From Bacillus sp. M6-12 (GTDB lineage Bacteria; Bacillota; Bacilli; Bacillales; DSM-1321): a DNA stretch of 64,000 nucleotides. The notes beneath the pieces are model-generated. The model was not told where the DNA came from, searched no databases, and saw nothing but the letters and a program-made list of their open reading frames with translations. Of this stretch, positions 17,345 to 25,511 are shown piece after piece; positions within the stretch are counted from its first letter, which is position 1, and each line of letters opens with the position of its first letter. The stretch covers positions 223,556 through 287,555 of the forward strand of contig NZ_PGVF01000009.1 in assembly GCF_002860285.1 (NCBI RefSeq). The letters run 5' to 3'. The position numbers were made by a program, and so were the translations under genes.

Positions 17345-17488
17345 TTATTGCCTTTTAGACCAAAGCATTTCACAGAGATAAAAACCTGCAGAAATCATTT
17401 TTTCTTCAACGAAAGCAGTATCTTCTTTTTGTATATGCGTGAAATAGTTGACTTGCCCGTTGACAAACCGTTCCTCATTCTGGACCAT
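17345..17488 (-). CDS. Small protein upstream of DUF192 (47 residues)
   Basis: A minus-strand frame of 47 codons from ATG 17488 (MVQNEERFVNGQVNYFTHIQ...EMLWSKRQ). Its composition is protein-like, with one Cys and no membrane segment. The ribosome site is weak (AAAGAG about 16 nt away). It ends 49 bp before the DUF192 gene in the same direction, which supports a two-gene operon. Not recognised. Confidence 0.42.
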   Translation of the reverse strand: MVQNEERFVNGQVNYFTHIQKEDTAFVEEKMISAGFYLCEMLWSKRQ

Positions 17489-17785
17489 CAGGATGACTTT
17501 AACTCTTTAGAGCAGAACGCAATACCATTTATCATTAGGTAGATGAGTCATACCAAACGTCTTGAATTTTGATAATAAGGGGTGGTTTTGATGGAGGACG
17601 TTTCTAAATAGATGAAGCAGTAATAAAAATAGATGATATTGATTAGTCTGTTTGAGTACTGCAAGAGACGTCTGCGATTGTTGGCAGTTTTTTTTATTAT
17701 GATAAACAGGGAAATTTAATTGAATAAGACCTCAGTTTAAGTTAGCATACAAACAAGATTAAAGTTAGGGGAAGGAAGTTAGCTG

Positions 17786-18463
17786 ATGAAAGGAAAAACT
17801 GCACTTATTGCGGGAGCCAGTGGATTAGTCGGAAATGAACTCCTTCATTTAATCCTGAAGGGACAGGGATACGAAAAGGTTTATTCAATCGTTAGGAGGC
17901 CTCTTGGGGTAGAACATCCAAAATTAATCGAAGTGGTTTGTGATTTTGACCAACTTGAAGAAATACAAGAATACTTTGATGCGGAAGAGGTATTTTGCTG
18001 TTTAGGTACAACAATAAAAAAGGCAAAGACAAAAGAAGCGATGTATAAGGTAGACGTTGAATATCCGTTAACAATGGCCAAATTGGCACAAAAAAAGGGT
18101 TCCAATCATTTTTTGCTTATCAGTTCAATGAATGCAAATTCAAAATCTTCACTATGGTATCCCAGGATGAAAGGAATTCTCGAGGAAAAGTTAGTTGCTA
18201 TCCCCTTGGATTCGATTTCTATTTTTCGTCCTTCCCTTTTGCTTGGAAACCGCCAGGAATTCAGGTTAGGAGAGTATGCTGCTGCTAAAGTTTTTCAAGG
18301 GCTATCATATCTCCTTAAAGACTCATGGAAAAGCCGCCTGGCAGTTGAAGCAAAAACTGTTGCTCAAGCAATGTATTATGCTGCTCAAATGGACAAGAAA
18401 GGAGTTAGTATCTACTCGGCAGATATAATAGAAGACCTAGCTGGAAACAATCGAAATATTTAA
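17786..18463 (+). CDS. NAD(P)-binding oxidoreductase, atypical SDR
   Basis: A 225-residue Rossmann-fold protein with GASGLVGNELL (about 10-20), IVRRP and SSMNANSKSSLWYPRMKG (around 112-129), where the usual YxxxK is present as YPRMK. It resembles the TIP30/HTATIP2-like atypical SDR group annotated as nucleoside-diphosphate-sugar epimerase-like or NAD(P)H-binding proteins. Substrate unknown. Single gene, with RBS GGGGAAGGA. Confidence 0.78.
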   Translation: MKGKTALIAGASGLVGNELLHLILKGQGYEKVYSIVRRPLGVEHPKLIEVVCDFDQLEEIQEYFDAEEVFCCLGTTIKKAKTKEAMYKVDVEYPLTMAKLAQKKGSNHFLLISSMNANSKSSLWYPRMKGILEEKLVAIPLDSISIFRPSLLLGNRQEFRLGEYAAAKVFQGLSYLLKDSWKSRLAVEAKTVAQAMYYAAQMDKKGVSIYSADIIEDLAGNNRNI

Positions 18464-18585
18464 GTCAGTTTGTCTTTAAAAACCATTAAATAATTGAAAT
18501 AACGGGGGTCTATTGATCCAAAAGGATTGAATGCACTTTTTGTTATTATTGAACGGGCAGTTGAAGAAGGGATTTGAACTGCGAA

Positions 18586-18612
18586 TAAAGACATTCTGTT
18601 TTCAAGAATGTC
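18586..18612 (-). terminator. Terminator of the Rrf2 gene
   Basis: GACATTCT (18590-18597) pairs with AGAATGTC (18605-18612). On the minus strand TTTATT follows. Confidence 0.7.
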
Positions 18613-18617
18613 TCTTA

Positions 18618-19067
18618 TTATGTTAATTTAAGATTCTCTTTTTCAACAATATCTTTAACAATATCTTCAATAGTTACATTTCCTAATACTTTTTCCAATG
18701 CGAATTGAGCAGCTGACAATACAGGAGTGATAGAATCCTGAATGTTCCTGCCCACAAGGCAGTCAGGGTGCGGTTTTTCATGCACACTAAACAATTCTTT
18801 TTCCTTCACAACTTCGACCGCCTTATAAACGTCAAGTAATGTTATAAAGGATGGTTCCTTGGCTAATTTTGCCCCTGCAATACCAGGCTGTACTTCAATT
18901 AACCCTGTTTTTTTTAGCATACCCATAATTTTTCTTATCAAGGTTGGGTTCGTGTTTACGCTTCCTGCCAAAAATTCCGAAGAGTTTATCCCCTCTTTAT
19001 TTAATTCAATAAGAACTAATATATGAATACCAACGGTAAATCGGCTGCTGATGGACATATCATTCAC
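18618..19067 (-). CDS. Rrf2-family transcriptional regulator, YwnA-like
   Basis: A 149-residue regulator with an N-terminal winged helix (SSRFTVGIHILVLIELNKEG, then NPTLIRKIMGMLKKTGLI). A single Cys (HPDCLVG, about residue 102) replaces the three-Cys cluster of iron-sulfur Rrf2 proteins, so it resembles the YwnA subgroup, which may sense redox state through one thiol. It is divergent from a quinone-reductase-like gene. A perfect 17-bp sequence occurs in front of each gene, most simply read as its operators. Confidence 0.85.
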   Translation of the reverse strand: MNDMSISSRFTVGIHILVLIELNKEGINSSEFLAGSVNTNPTLIRKIMGMLKKTGLIEVQPGIAGAKLAKEPSFITLLDVYKAVEVVKEKELFSVHEKPHPDCLVGRNIQDSITPVLSAAQFALEKVLGNVTIEDIVKDIVEKENLKLT

Positions 19068-19093
19068 CTGCCTAATAAAAAAGTAAATATCAT

Positions 19094-19110
19094 GTATTTA
19101 ATTTGAATAC
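19094..19110. promoter_or_regulatory. Operator copy 1 (Rrf2 side)
   Basis: GTATTTAATTTGAATAC, an inverted repeat GTATT-N7-AATAC, lies just downstream of TATAAT (minus strand, 19116-19121) of the regulator gene. The second copy is 99 bp away and identical. Confidence 0.7.
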
Positions 19111-19155
19111 AAAGTATTATACCCTAAAATTCGTAAAAAATAAAAAAAGGTATAA

Positions 19156-19184
19156 TTGACAAAACAACTAGAAGTATCTATTAT
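19156..19184 (+). promoter_or_regulatory. Promoter of the quinone-reductase-like gene
   Basis: TTGACA (19156-19161), 17-bp spacer, TATTAT (19179-19184). Confidence 0.7.
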
Positions 19185-19192
19185 TGATACAG

Positions 19193-19209
19193 GTATTTAA
19201 TTTGAATAC
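19193..19209. promoter_or_regulatory. Operator copy 2 (oxidoreductase side)
   Basis: Identical 17-mer GTATTTAATTTGAATAC placed at the predicted transcription start of the oxidoreductase gene, mirroring copy 1. Confidence 0.7.
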
Positions 19210-19256
19210 AAGATAATTGAAGATATTAAAAAAATTTAATTTGGAGGAATGGAAAA

Positions 19257-20120
19257 ATGAAAATGTTAGTAACAGGAGCAACAGGAAAATTGGGAACGAA
19301 AGTTGTAGAAACCTTATTGAAAACTGTACCAGCAGATCAATTGGCTGTAAGTGTTCGTAATCCAGAGAAAGCAGAAGCTTTACGGACTCGTGGAATTGAA
19401 GTCCGCCAAGGAGATTTCGACAGGCCGCAAACTTTAGATTCTGCTTTTGCAGGTATTGACAGACTTTTAATTATTTCTGCCGATGGAGACAATGAAACAA
19501 GAATTAGGCAGCATACTAATGCGGTAGCTGCAGCAGAACGTGCTGGAGTTAAATTTATTGCTTATACTAGCATAGCGAACGCAAAGGAAAGTAAAAACTT
19601 CCTTGCTCCTACGCATAGGGCAACAGAAGAAGCTATCTTAGAAACAGGCATTCCCTATTCTTTCTTACGCAACAATTGGTACTTGGAGAATGAAAGCTCA
19701 GGCATTCAAGGTGTCCTAGCAGGGGCCCCTTGGGTAACATCAGCAGGAAATGGCAAGGTAGGCTGGGCACTGCAACAAGATTATGCAGAAGCTGCGGCAG
19801 CAGTATTATCTGGTAACGGACACGAAAAAACAATCTATGAACTTTCTGGCAAATTATTGACCCAGGAAGAATTTGCATCTGCTCTTGGCACTGTACTTGG
19901 TAAACATGTACCTGTGCAACAGGTTGATGACGCTACTTATGGTGATATTATGAAAGCTGCTGGCGTACCAGATTTTCTCATTCCAATGGTTGTTGACATC
20001 CAGAAAGACATTCGAGAAGGCACACTGGAAATCGAGAGCAATGATTTCGAAAAACTACTTGGGCGTCCAGCTACACCAATTAGTGAGGGATTAACACAAA
20101 TCGTTAAAAGTATCTCTTAA
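19257..20120 (+). CDS. NmrA-like NAD(P)-dependent oxidoreductase, QorB-like
   Basis: A 287-residue Rossmann-fold protein: GATGKLGTKVVETLL (about 7-21), VRNPEKAEALRTRG, YTSIANA near 100 and LRNNWYLEN near 138, all typical of QOR2/YtfG-type NAD(P)H:quinone oxidoreductases. It probably reduces quinones or related electrophiles. The divergent Rrf2 regulator and its operator at the start point suggest induction by thiol or quinone stress. Start ATG 19257 behind GGAGG; a terminator follows. Confidence 0.82.
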   Translation: MKMLVTGATGKLGTKVVETLLKTVPADQLAVSVRNPEKAEALRTRGIEVRQGDFDRPQTLDSAFAGIDRLLIISADGDNETRIRQHTNAVAAAERAGVKFIAYTSIANAKESKNFLAPTHRATEEAILETGIPYSFLRNNWYLENESSGIQGVLAGAPWVTSAGNGKVGWALQQDYAEAAAAVLSGNGHEKTIYELSGKLLTQEEFASALGTVLGKHVPVQQVDDATYGDIMKAAGVPDFLIPMVVDIQKDIREGTLEIESNDFEKLLGRPATPISEGLTQIVKSIS

Positions 20121-20143
20121 ACTGCATAATTTAACTTACCTTC

Positions 20144-20178
20144 AAACCGACCTTCTTCCATTAGAATGGTCGGTTTTT
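20144..20178 (+). terminator. Terminator of the QorB-like gene
   Basis: AAACCGACC (20144-20152) and GGTCGGTTT (20168-20176), then T. Confidence 0.85.
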
Positions 20179-20214
20179 ACATGTAAGGAACATGTAACAT
20201 GTAAGAGCGGTTTC

Positions 20215-20472
20215 TTTACATATTCTTCGGTAAAGCTGCCCCTGAATGTTGAGCAAATTTTAATTCATGGTGAGTTAGACCGACATGTTCCAGTTGATTT
20301 AAGTATCGAGTATCATCGCAGGGCTAATGAAAAGGGAGATATTGTACAACTGGCAGTGCTCCCGGAGATAGAACACTTTAGGGTTATCAATCCTTTGTCA
20401 CCGGCATGGAAATCTGTGACGGATTCACTGGAAAACTTATTAAGCAGGCGTGTATGCCGCACCCGTTGTTGA
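20215..20472 (+). pseudogene. C-terminal remnant of an alpha/beta hydrolase
   Basis: One plus-strand frame reads VEQILIHGELDRHVPVDLS, then EYHRRANEKGD and VLPEIEHFRVINPLSPAWKS, to a TGA at 20470. This is the end of an alpha/beta hydrolase, with the catalytic Asp (GELD) and His (EIEHF). The nucleophile part and any start codon are missing; the fragment begins just behind the preceding terminator. Confidence 0.6.
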
Positions 20473-20666
20473 ACCTGCTCTAATAGGCTTGTTTGTACCG
20501 GGCAATCAATCATTAATGAAAAATGAATCAATAAAGGTAACAAAGAAAGAAAAGAAGAAGGCGAGTAAAATTAATGGTATATAGCATATACAAGACGGTT
20601 ATTAAACACATTACTTTTCGCCTCCTAAGGAATGCACAGAAGAGCTGCTGGGATTTGTCTATAGTT

Positions 20667-20698
20667 AAAAAGGAAAGAGCTTAGGCTTTTTCCTTTTT
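20667..20698 (+). terminator. A/T-rich terminator-like hairpin
   Basis: AAAAAGGAAA pairs with TTTTTCCTTTTT around GAGCTTAGGC. It probably belonged to the decayed plus-strand gene. The interval 20473-20666 holds nothing supported. Confidence 0.5.
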
Positions 20699-20763
20699 CT
20701 TTGAATTATTTATTTTAAGTTATCTGTGTGACAACTGAGTTGTAAACGGACAACGAATTAGAT

Positions 20764-21045
20764 TTATTGCGCCCGTTTTTTGCGCTTGAGTGTCAAAACA
20801 CCGATAATAGACAAATACACTACATAACCGAGACCTTGTAATACAGTTGGTTTATCGGTATACCCTATCAGTGCGTGCAACATGTGACCCGTAACACTTT
20901 CACTGCTCAAGAACGAACTTGTATCCCATAGGGTTGCATGACCGAACGGAAACCAGCCAAGATGCTGGAATTCCCCGATTCCACTTGTTAAAAATCCCGC
21001 GGCAAAAATGACCAGCACTCTTTTTTGTTGTTTAATAGCTAGCAA
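20764..21045 (-). pseudogene. C-terminal fragment of an FTR1-family iron permease
   Basis: A 93-residue frame resembling the last part of FTR1/EfeU iron permeases: GFLTSGIGEFQHLGW, then LWDTSSFLSSES and LIGYTDKPTVLQGLGYVVYL. The full protein has about seven helices and two REXXE iron-binding motifs, all absent here. A TTG start behind AGGGG could still allow expression of the fragment, but I read it as a remnant. Confidence 0.55.
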
Positions 21046-21098
21046 TTACCATCCCCTAAAAATCTTTAGCACTCCAAGTATAAAAACATCTTAAAAAA

Positions 21099-21126
21099 TG
21101 AAACCTTATCTATTAATCATTTCGTC
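21099..21126 (+). promoter_or_regulatory. Candidate ECF autoregulatory promoter
   Basis: TGAAAC (21099-21104) and CGTC (21123-21126), the ECF consensus boxes, are 18 bp apart, slightly longer than the usual 16-17. They lie 35 bp upstream of the sigma factor start. Confidence 0.5.
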
Positions 21127-21161
21127 ATATAGTTGCAGCTACACTAAAGGAGGGCCCACTT

Positions 21162-21737
21162 TTGAAGAAAGAACAAGAATTATTAAACAGGATAAGGAAG
21201 GGAGATAACGAGGCTTTTAGTCTTTTAGTAAAAGATTTATTACCATCAGCTTATCGAACTGCATTTTTAGTTTTAAAATCTAAAGAATATGCTGAGGATG
21301 CCATGCAAAATGCTCTTGAGGGTGCGTACGTCAGTATTATGAAAAATAAAGATATTACCAATTTTAAAGCTTGGTTTTACCGAGTTGTTTATTCAAGAGC
21401 GATTGAACTTTATCGAAAAAATAATCGAGTCATACATATGGAATATGAGGAAAGTCAAGGAAATAACAACACAGCCAAAGTATCGACCCAACAGGTTGTC
21501 ATTCAAAAAGAAAACAAGCAGGAAATGTTAACGCATATTATGACGCTCAGACGTGAAGAAAGCATCCCTCTTATTCTCCACTTTTATGAAGACTTGACGA
21601 TCAAGGATGTTTCCCTCGTCTTAAATGAAAATGTCAACACCGTCAAAACGAGAATCAATCGAGGGAAGAAAAAGCTTGCTGAGAATTTATCACAATCAAG
21701 AAATTTTATTCAGGAGGTTAAGGCTAATGGCTTATAA
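21162..21737 (+). CDS. ECF sigma factor
   Basis: A 191-residue sigma-70-type factor: region 2 around AEDAMQNALEGAYVSIMKNK (about 45-65) and NFKAWFYRVVYSRAIELYRK, region 4 at LTIKDVSLVLNENVNTVKTR (about 146-165). It starts at TTG behind AAAGGAGGG. The last four codons overlap the next gene, an anti-sigma protein, so the two form a sigma/anti-sigma pair of the type common in the Bacillus cereus group. The signal is unknown. Confidence 0.87.
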   Translation: MKKEQELLNRIRKGDNEAFSLLVKDLLPSAYRTAFLVLKSKEYAEDAMQNALEGAYVSIMKNKDITNFKAWFYRVVYSRAIELYRKNNRVIHMEYEESQGNNNTAKVSTQQVVIQKENKQEMLTHIMTLRREESIPLILHFYEDLTIKDVSLVLNENVNTVKTRINRGKKKLAENLSQSRNFIQEVKANGL

Positions 21738-22833
21738 AAATGAAGAAAAGCGAGAGTCACTAGACCATTTACAGGTTCCTGCCAGTCTTGAAACGTTTAT
21801 AGCCGAGCTTCCAGAACGATATGAAAATGGAGACATCAATCCTGAGATTGAAAACCAAATAGATAAAGAGTGGCATACTTTTCGCAGCGGGCAAAAAAAG
21901 ACAAGGTTTAAGAAAAAAATGATCGCATTTTCATTATCATCGACAGCTGCTATATTTCTTTTAGTTGGTTCTGTCTTTGTATCACCTGCAATGGCTGAGT
22001 TTGCTTCATCAATACCTTATTTAAGCTCTTTATTCAAGTCGAAACCTCTTTATGAGGAGGTTCAAGAAGCACTCGATCAAGAGAACTATGAATACGGCTC
22101 ATTAGGTATGAGTATTTCTGATAAAGAAATCAGCGTACGGTTTGAGGAATCAGAAGACTATTACAAGGAAGTGAAACCAGCTGTCGAAGATCTCATCACG
22201 AATATTTTGAAAGCAAGAAACAATGATGCCTACAAAGTACGCGTGTTCTATGATCCAGATGCAGGGAAATTACAGGAACTTCCTAACAAAAGCAATGAAA
22301 TAGAAGAACAAGAAAAAGATTTTAATAGGGTCACGGAATTAACTGGAGAAGTACTGAAGGAATATGGACATCCAATCGAAGGGATCGGTGTTCGAGAAGG
22401 AAAGATCTATATTGATTATATTCCAAGTACAGAAAAGCGAATAGACGAGATGAAGAGTGATATTACAAATAAGTTAAAACAAGAAGGTTTTACAGGTTAT
22501 AAAATTAAACTCTACCTATATAATCCAGAACATGTTGAGCGAGAAGGCAGAATCCTTCCTTTATTTCATACGATTACAGAAGGCTTAACAGCCAAGGCTG
22601 AATATAAAGTGTCGGGAGTGGGCTACACAAATAAACGAGAACGTTTCTACATGGTAGTGCGGACTACGGTTTCATCAAAAGATTCTAATCGGAAAGAGGT
22701 TGTTGAAAGGATTGAACAGGCAATCATCGATTTCCTTCAAACAGAAGAAGCTCAAAAAGTAATTCAGGATGATATTTATGAAATTGAGATTGAGAGTAAA
22801 GATAAAAAGGTGCTAAAAACAATAAAGAATTAG
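21727..22833 (+). CDS. DUF4030-type anti-sigma protein
   Basis: A 368-residue membrane protein: cytoplasmic part 1-64, one transmembrane helix (about 65-88) and a long extracytoplasmic part in which a module of alternating beta and charged helix is repeated (near 150-200, 205-265 and 290-365), as in DUF4030 proteins found beside ECF sigma factors. The frame is open to 21625, but AGGAGG at 21713-21718 serves ATG at 21727. The cytoplasmic segment would bind the sigma factor. No protease site can be pointed to. Confidence 0.78.
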   Translation: MAYKNEEKRESLDHLQVPASLETFIAELPERYENGDINPEIENQIDKEWHTFRSGQKKTRFKKKMIAFSLSSTAAIFLLVGSVFVSPAMAEFASSIPYLSSLFKSKPLYEEVQEALDQENYEYGSLGMSISDKEISVRFEESEDYYKEVKPAVEDLITNILKARNNDAYKVRVFYDPDAGKLQELPNKSNEIEEQEKDFNRVTELTGEVLKEYGHPIEGIGVREGKIYIDYIPSTEKRIDEMKSDITNKLKQEGFTGYKIKLYLYNPEHVEREGRILPLFHTITEGLTAKAEYKVSGVGYTNKRERFYMVVRTTVSSKDSNRKEVVERIEQAIIDFLQTEEAQKVIQDDIYEIEIESKDKKVLKTIKN

Positions 22834-22842
22834 TAAATCTAG

Positions 22843-22871
22843 TAGACCATCGTAGCAGATGGTCTATTTTG
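22843..22871 (+). terminator. Terminator of the sigma/anti-sigma operon
   Basis: TAGACCATC (22843-22851) pairs with GATGGTCTA (22858-22866), then TTTT. The rest of the gap to 23206 shows only two weak hairpins near 23050-23100 and no gene. Confidence 0.8.
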
Positions 22872-23206
22872 CAGTGTTAGGATGCTGGAATGCTTTCTAC
22901 TAGGATAAAGCAACGCTGGAAGGTTATCAAATATGGACCGGACAATCTCTAAGCTTTTGTGAAAGACCTTAAATAAAATCACCCCACAAAATATTCAAAA
23001 TTGGCTCCTGCATCTACTGAAATAATAGGCCAATAAAAAAAGAGCAACCAGTAAAAACTGGTTATCCCTATAATACGGACGCACCCGTTATCCGTCCATC
23101 TGTTTAATTGAGTGCCAGCTGATGTTATAATTAGGAACTTAGGATAAAAATTGAACGGAAGCCCAAAAAGCCTCCGTATAGCAATAAAAAATGGAGGTGT
23201 AAGAGA

Positions 23207-23416
23207 ATGAATAAACGATGGACAATTGATAAAATTAAAGAATTTGTTTTGAACAATTCGGAAAGTAAGTTGCTATCAACGGAATATCACGGTTTTTCTC
23301 AAAAGTTACTATTTAAATGTGCATGTGGCAGCAACTTTGAAAAAACATTTACGAAATTTAAAAATAATAACCAGCGTAAATGTGACGTATGCCAACCGCC
23401 AAAAGCTGCACGATAA
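23207..23416 (+). CDS. Small zinc-ribbon-like protein
   Basis: 69 residues with a probable zinc knuckle formed by CAC (residues 38 and 40) and CDVC near 58-61, within the pattern LLFKCACGSNFEKTFTKFK..NQRKCDVC. Similar modules occur in Bacillus and phage proteins, sometimes next to endonuclease domains, usually as repeats in longer proteins. Here it is alone, with a good ribosome site (GGAGGTG) and a terminator. Possibly nucleic-acid binding. Confidence 0.6.
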   Translation: MNKRWTIDKIKEFVLNNSESKLLSTEYHGFSQKLLFKCACGSNFEKTFTKFKNNNQRKCDVCQPPKAAR

Positions 23417-23433
23417 CGTAAAGGGAATCAAAG

Positions 23434-23475
23434 AAGTGCCGATTTCTATAAAAGAGAAGTTGGCACTATTTTTAT
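23434..23475 (+). terminator. Terminator of the zinc-ribbon gene
   Basis: AGTGCC (23435-23440) pairs with GGCACT (23462-23467), followed by ATTTTTATT. The following 260 bases to the next gene show no coding frame. Confidence 0.6.
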
Positions 23476-23738
23476 TATGTAGGGGGAATAAAAAGTGGTA
23501 GGTTTATAGGAATATTCCCTCTTAACTAACTGGTGTGAAAGTTAAAGGTCAAGCTGCTAAAACTAAAGTGGCGTTTCTTTTTGCACAAAAGGGGCAGGGG
23601 AATTGAAGAATAGTATGATTCGGATTGAATTATGTTTTATGGAATGTCATTATGAAATAAAAGTCACCTTACGTATATTCATTATATTATATTAATTAAT
23701 GAAGGCTTTTATTAAGTAACTAAAGGAGTTGATTGTTA

Positions 23739-24146
23739 ATGGGAAAAGTTACACCATTCTTAATGTTTCAAGATGGTAAAGCAGAAGAAGCGATGAATTA
23801 TTACATCTCAATCATTGACGATTCAGAAATTACAAGTATTGTCCGGTATGGAGCGAATGAAGCTGGAGACGAAGGAACTGTTATGCAGGCTGCGTTTTCC
23901 TTAAAAGGGCAAGAATTTATGTGCATTGACAGTAATGTGAAGCACCAGTTTTCCTTTACTCCTTCATTCTCAATTTTTGTTACTTGTGATACTGAAGAAG
24001 AAATTAACAGCCTTTATCAGGCACTTATCGAGGACGGTCAAGCACTTATGCCAATTGGTGATTATGGTTTTAGTCAGAGGTTTGGTTGGCTAAATGATCG
24101 GTTTGGAGTATCTTGGCAACTAAATCTTCCTTCGAAAAAGTCTTAA
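23739..24146 (+). CDS. VOC-superfamily protein, PhnB-like
   Basis: A 135-residue glyoxalase/bleomycin-resistance-fold protein of the PhnB (3-demethylubiquinone methyltransferase-like) group: N-terminal VTPFLMFQDGKAEEAMNYY, then FSLKGQEFMCIDSN, and the C-terminal RFGWLNDRFGVSWQLN. Such proteins are small dimers of uncertain function. ATG at 23739 gives the standard N-terminus; AAGGAG lies at 23722-23727. Confidence 0.85.
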   Translation: MGKVTPFLMFQDGKAEEAMNYYISIIDDSEITSIVRYGANEAGDEGTVMQAAFSLKGQEFMCIDSNVKHQFSFTPSFSIFVTCDTEEEINSLYQALIEDGQALMPIGDYGFSQRFGWLNDRFGVSWQLNLPSKKS

Positions 24147-24292
24147 GTGTCTTCATTTATATTCAGTATGGACCCACTCCTTTTGCGTTTGATTTTAAGC
24201 ACGCTTTTGATGAAAGGGGAGACGTGTTTGGTTAAATAGCAGGGGGCCTTTTTAATAATTTTGACATAATCCATTTTGACTAAAGTGGCGTT

Positions 24293-24321
24293 GACCCTAG
24301 AAGAATTAGGGGTCTTTTTTT
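24293..24321 (+). terminator. Terminator near the VOC gene
   Basis: GACCCTA pairs with TAGGGGTC (one bulge), followed by seven T. Between 24147 and 24290 one frame (VFIYIQYGPTPFAFDFKHAF...) looks faintly like coding debris. Confidence 0.7.
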
Positions 24322-24341
24322 GTACCTTATAAGCTAAAGAA

Positions 24342-24390
24342 GCAGGTTACTTCAATAAATCACTAATTAGTGAATAAAGAGAACCTGACT
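24342..24390. other. Long interrupted palindrome
   Basis: CAGGTT near 24343 pairs with AACCTG near 24383, CTT pairs with AAG, and the centre is the perfect 14-bp palindrome TCACTAATTAGTGA (24360-24373). No T-run follows on either strand. It could be an RNA hairpin at the 3' end of the MEDS gene or a protein-binding site. Confidence 0.35.
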
Positions 24391-24429
24391 TCGTTTAATG
24401 TCCATATGCATTACAGAATAATTACCTCT

Positions 24430-25023
24430 CTACGAAATAATAAGTACTTCTTGTTTATTGCCCTGATCATTCATAAGAAAGTTGTGGCGAGTAAGAAGGC
24501 TTCCCTTAAGCTCTTCGCTGACCCTATCTGAGTCGTAGGCACAAACAGAGAGAAGTCTTTTTTCACTGACAATTACATCAGCTTCCTTTTCGGAATCTAA
24601 TAATTGTTTGTGCACTTCCCTTTCATCTCGCCATTCTACGTGAGCCCAGGTCCGGACAGCAAATTCCTGTTCTGCATAACCTTCAATTAATCTCGGGAGA
24701 AACTCGAAAATAGAATTACATCGAAAATCCCCCTTGGCAAAATAGAAGTCAAAATTATTGATGTACCGTAGTTTACATAATTGGCTTTCGTTCAACATCG
24801 ATGCAAGCTTTTTTTTCAGCAATGGACTTATTCGGTCATTTTCTATTATTATGGAATATTGATTCTGATCCAATCCGGAAATAACAAAGTCAACAATATT
24901 TTTTATATATTCTTCTTCGTTCTCAAAACAATATAATATATGCCCCTCTGTAAGACTTTTCAGCTGATTTATCACTTTAAAATTCTTTTTTTCCAAAACA
25001 GCACCCCATTCAAAATTTAGCAC
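24430..25023 (-). CDS. MEDS-domain (DcmR-like sensory) protein
   Basis: A 197-residue cytoplasmic protein resembling the MEDS sensory domain first noted in DcmR of methylotrophs: GHILYCFENEEEYIKNIVDFVISGL (about 27-51), IIENDRI, WAHVEWRD (around 125-132) and a C-terminal CAYD (about 160). It has no output domain, so it may act by protein contact; in Bacillus such proteins occur near stress or sporulation regulators. The start is uncertain: TTG at 24996 behind GGGGTG is an alternative. Confidence 0.65.
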   Translation of the reverse strand: MLNFEWGAVLEKKNFKVINQLKSLTEGHILYCFENEEEYIKNIVDFVISGLDQNQYSIIIENDRISPLLKKKLASMLNESQLCKLRYINNFDFYFAKGDFRCNSIFEFLPRLIEGYAEQEFAVRTWAHVEWRDEREVHKQLLDSEKEADVIVSEKRLLSVCAYDSDRVSEELKGSLLTRHNFLMNDQGNKQEVLIIS

Positions 25024-25511
25024 AATATTTTACTTTGAGACCGGTATATTTTGTGCGGATGCCTTGCTACAGTGCATCCGCTGATCACTTATTCATTTTC
25101 ACTTCAGTAATATTTCCTTTCTTCCTAGAATAACATTGATTTTACGTGATTTATGGAAAAAATAGTCGAAAAATATAAATTTTTGGAAATATTTTGATTT
25201 TTTATTTTATGGCTAAAAAAGCTTGAAAATCATTGTACTTAAATTACCGGGTATGTTACTTAATGAACCGGCGACTGGATTAAAAACCAGTATGGACAGT
25301 TTTGTTTACATTCTCCCGATTTTTCCGATGTATGGATGGCTAACGGGTACTTTATTTATCTGTCCTGCTTCCATTTTCGGTTGTTTTTGTTGTGCTAAAA
25401 GGTTATTTTCAATAAAGGATTAAGAGTATGCCGCAGCAGTCCCATGCAACGCATTATTATCGCAATTTTTTGTTAAGCAGTAGGTTTGGACAACACAAGG
25501 GAGTGAGTTAA
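25024..25511. other. Intergenic region with one clear hairpin
   Basis: GCGGATGC (25055-25062) pairs with GCATCCGC (25074-25081), with no T-run. A 66-codon frame at 25223-25423 has no ribosome site and an odd Cys-rich composition and is not called. Nothing else seen. Confidence 0.4.

Noticed and set aside
20490..20600. Minus-strand 27-codon hydrophobic frame with AGGAGG
   Set aside because: Hydrophobicity comes from an A/G-rich stretch on the plus strand; not convincing.
25223..25423. 66-codon frame with a TTG start
   Set aside because: No ribosome site, many Cys and Phe in an AT-rich background, and no domain; likely chance.
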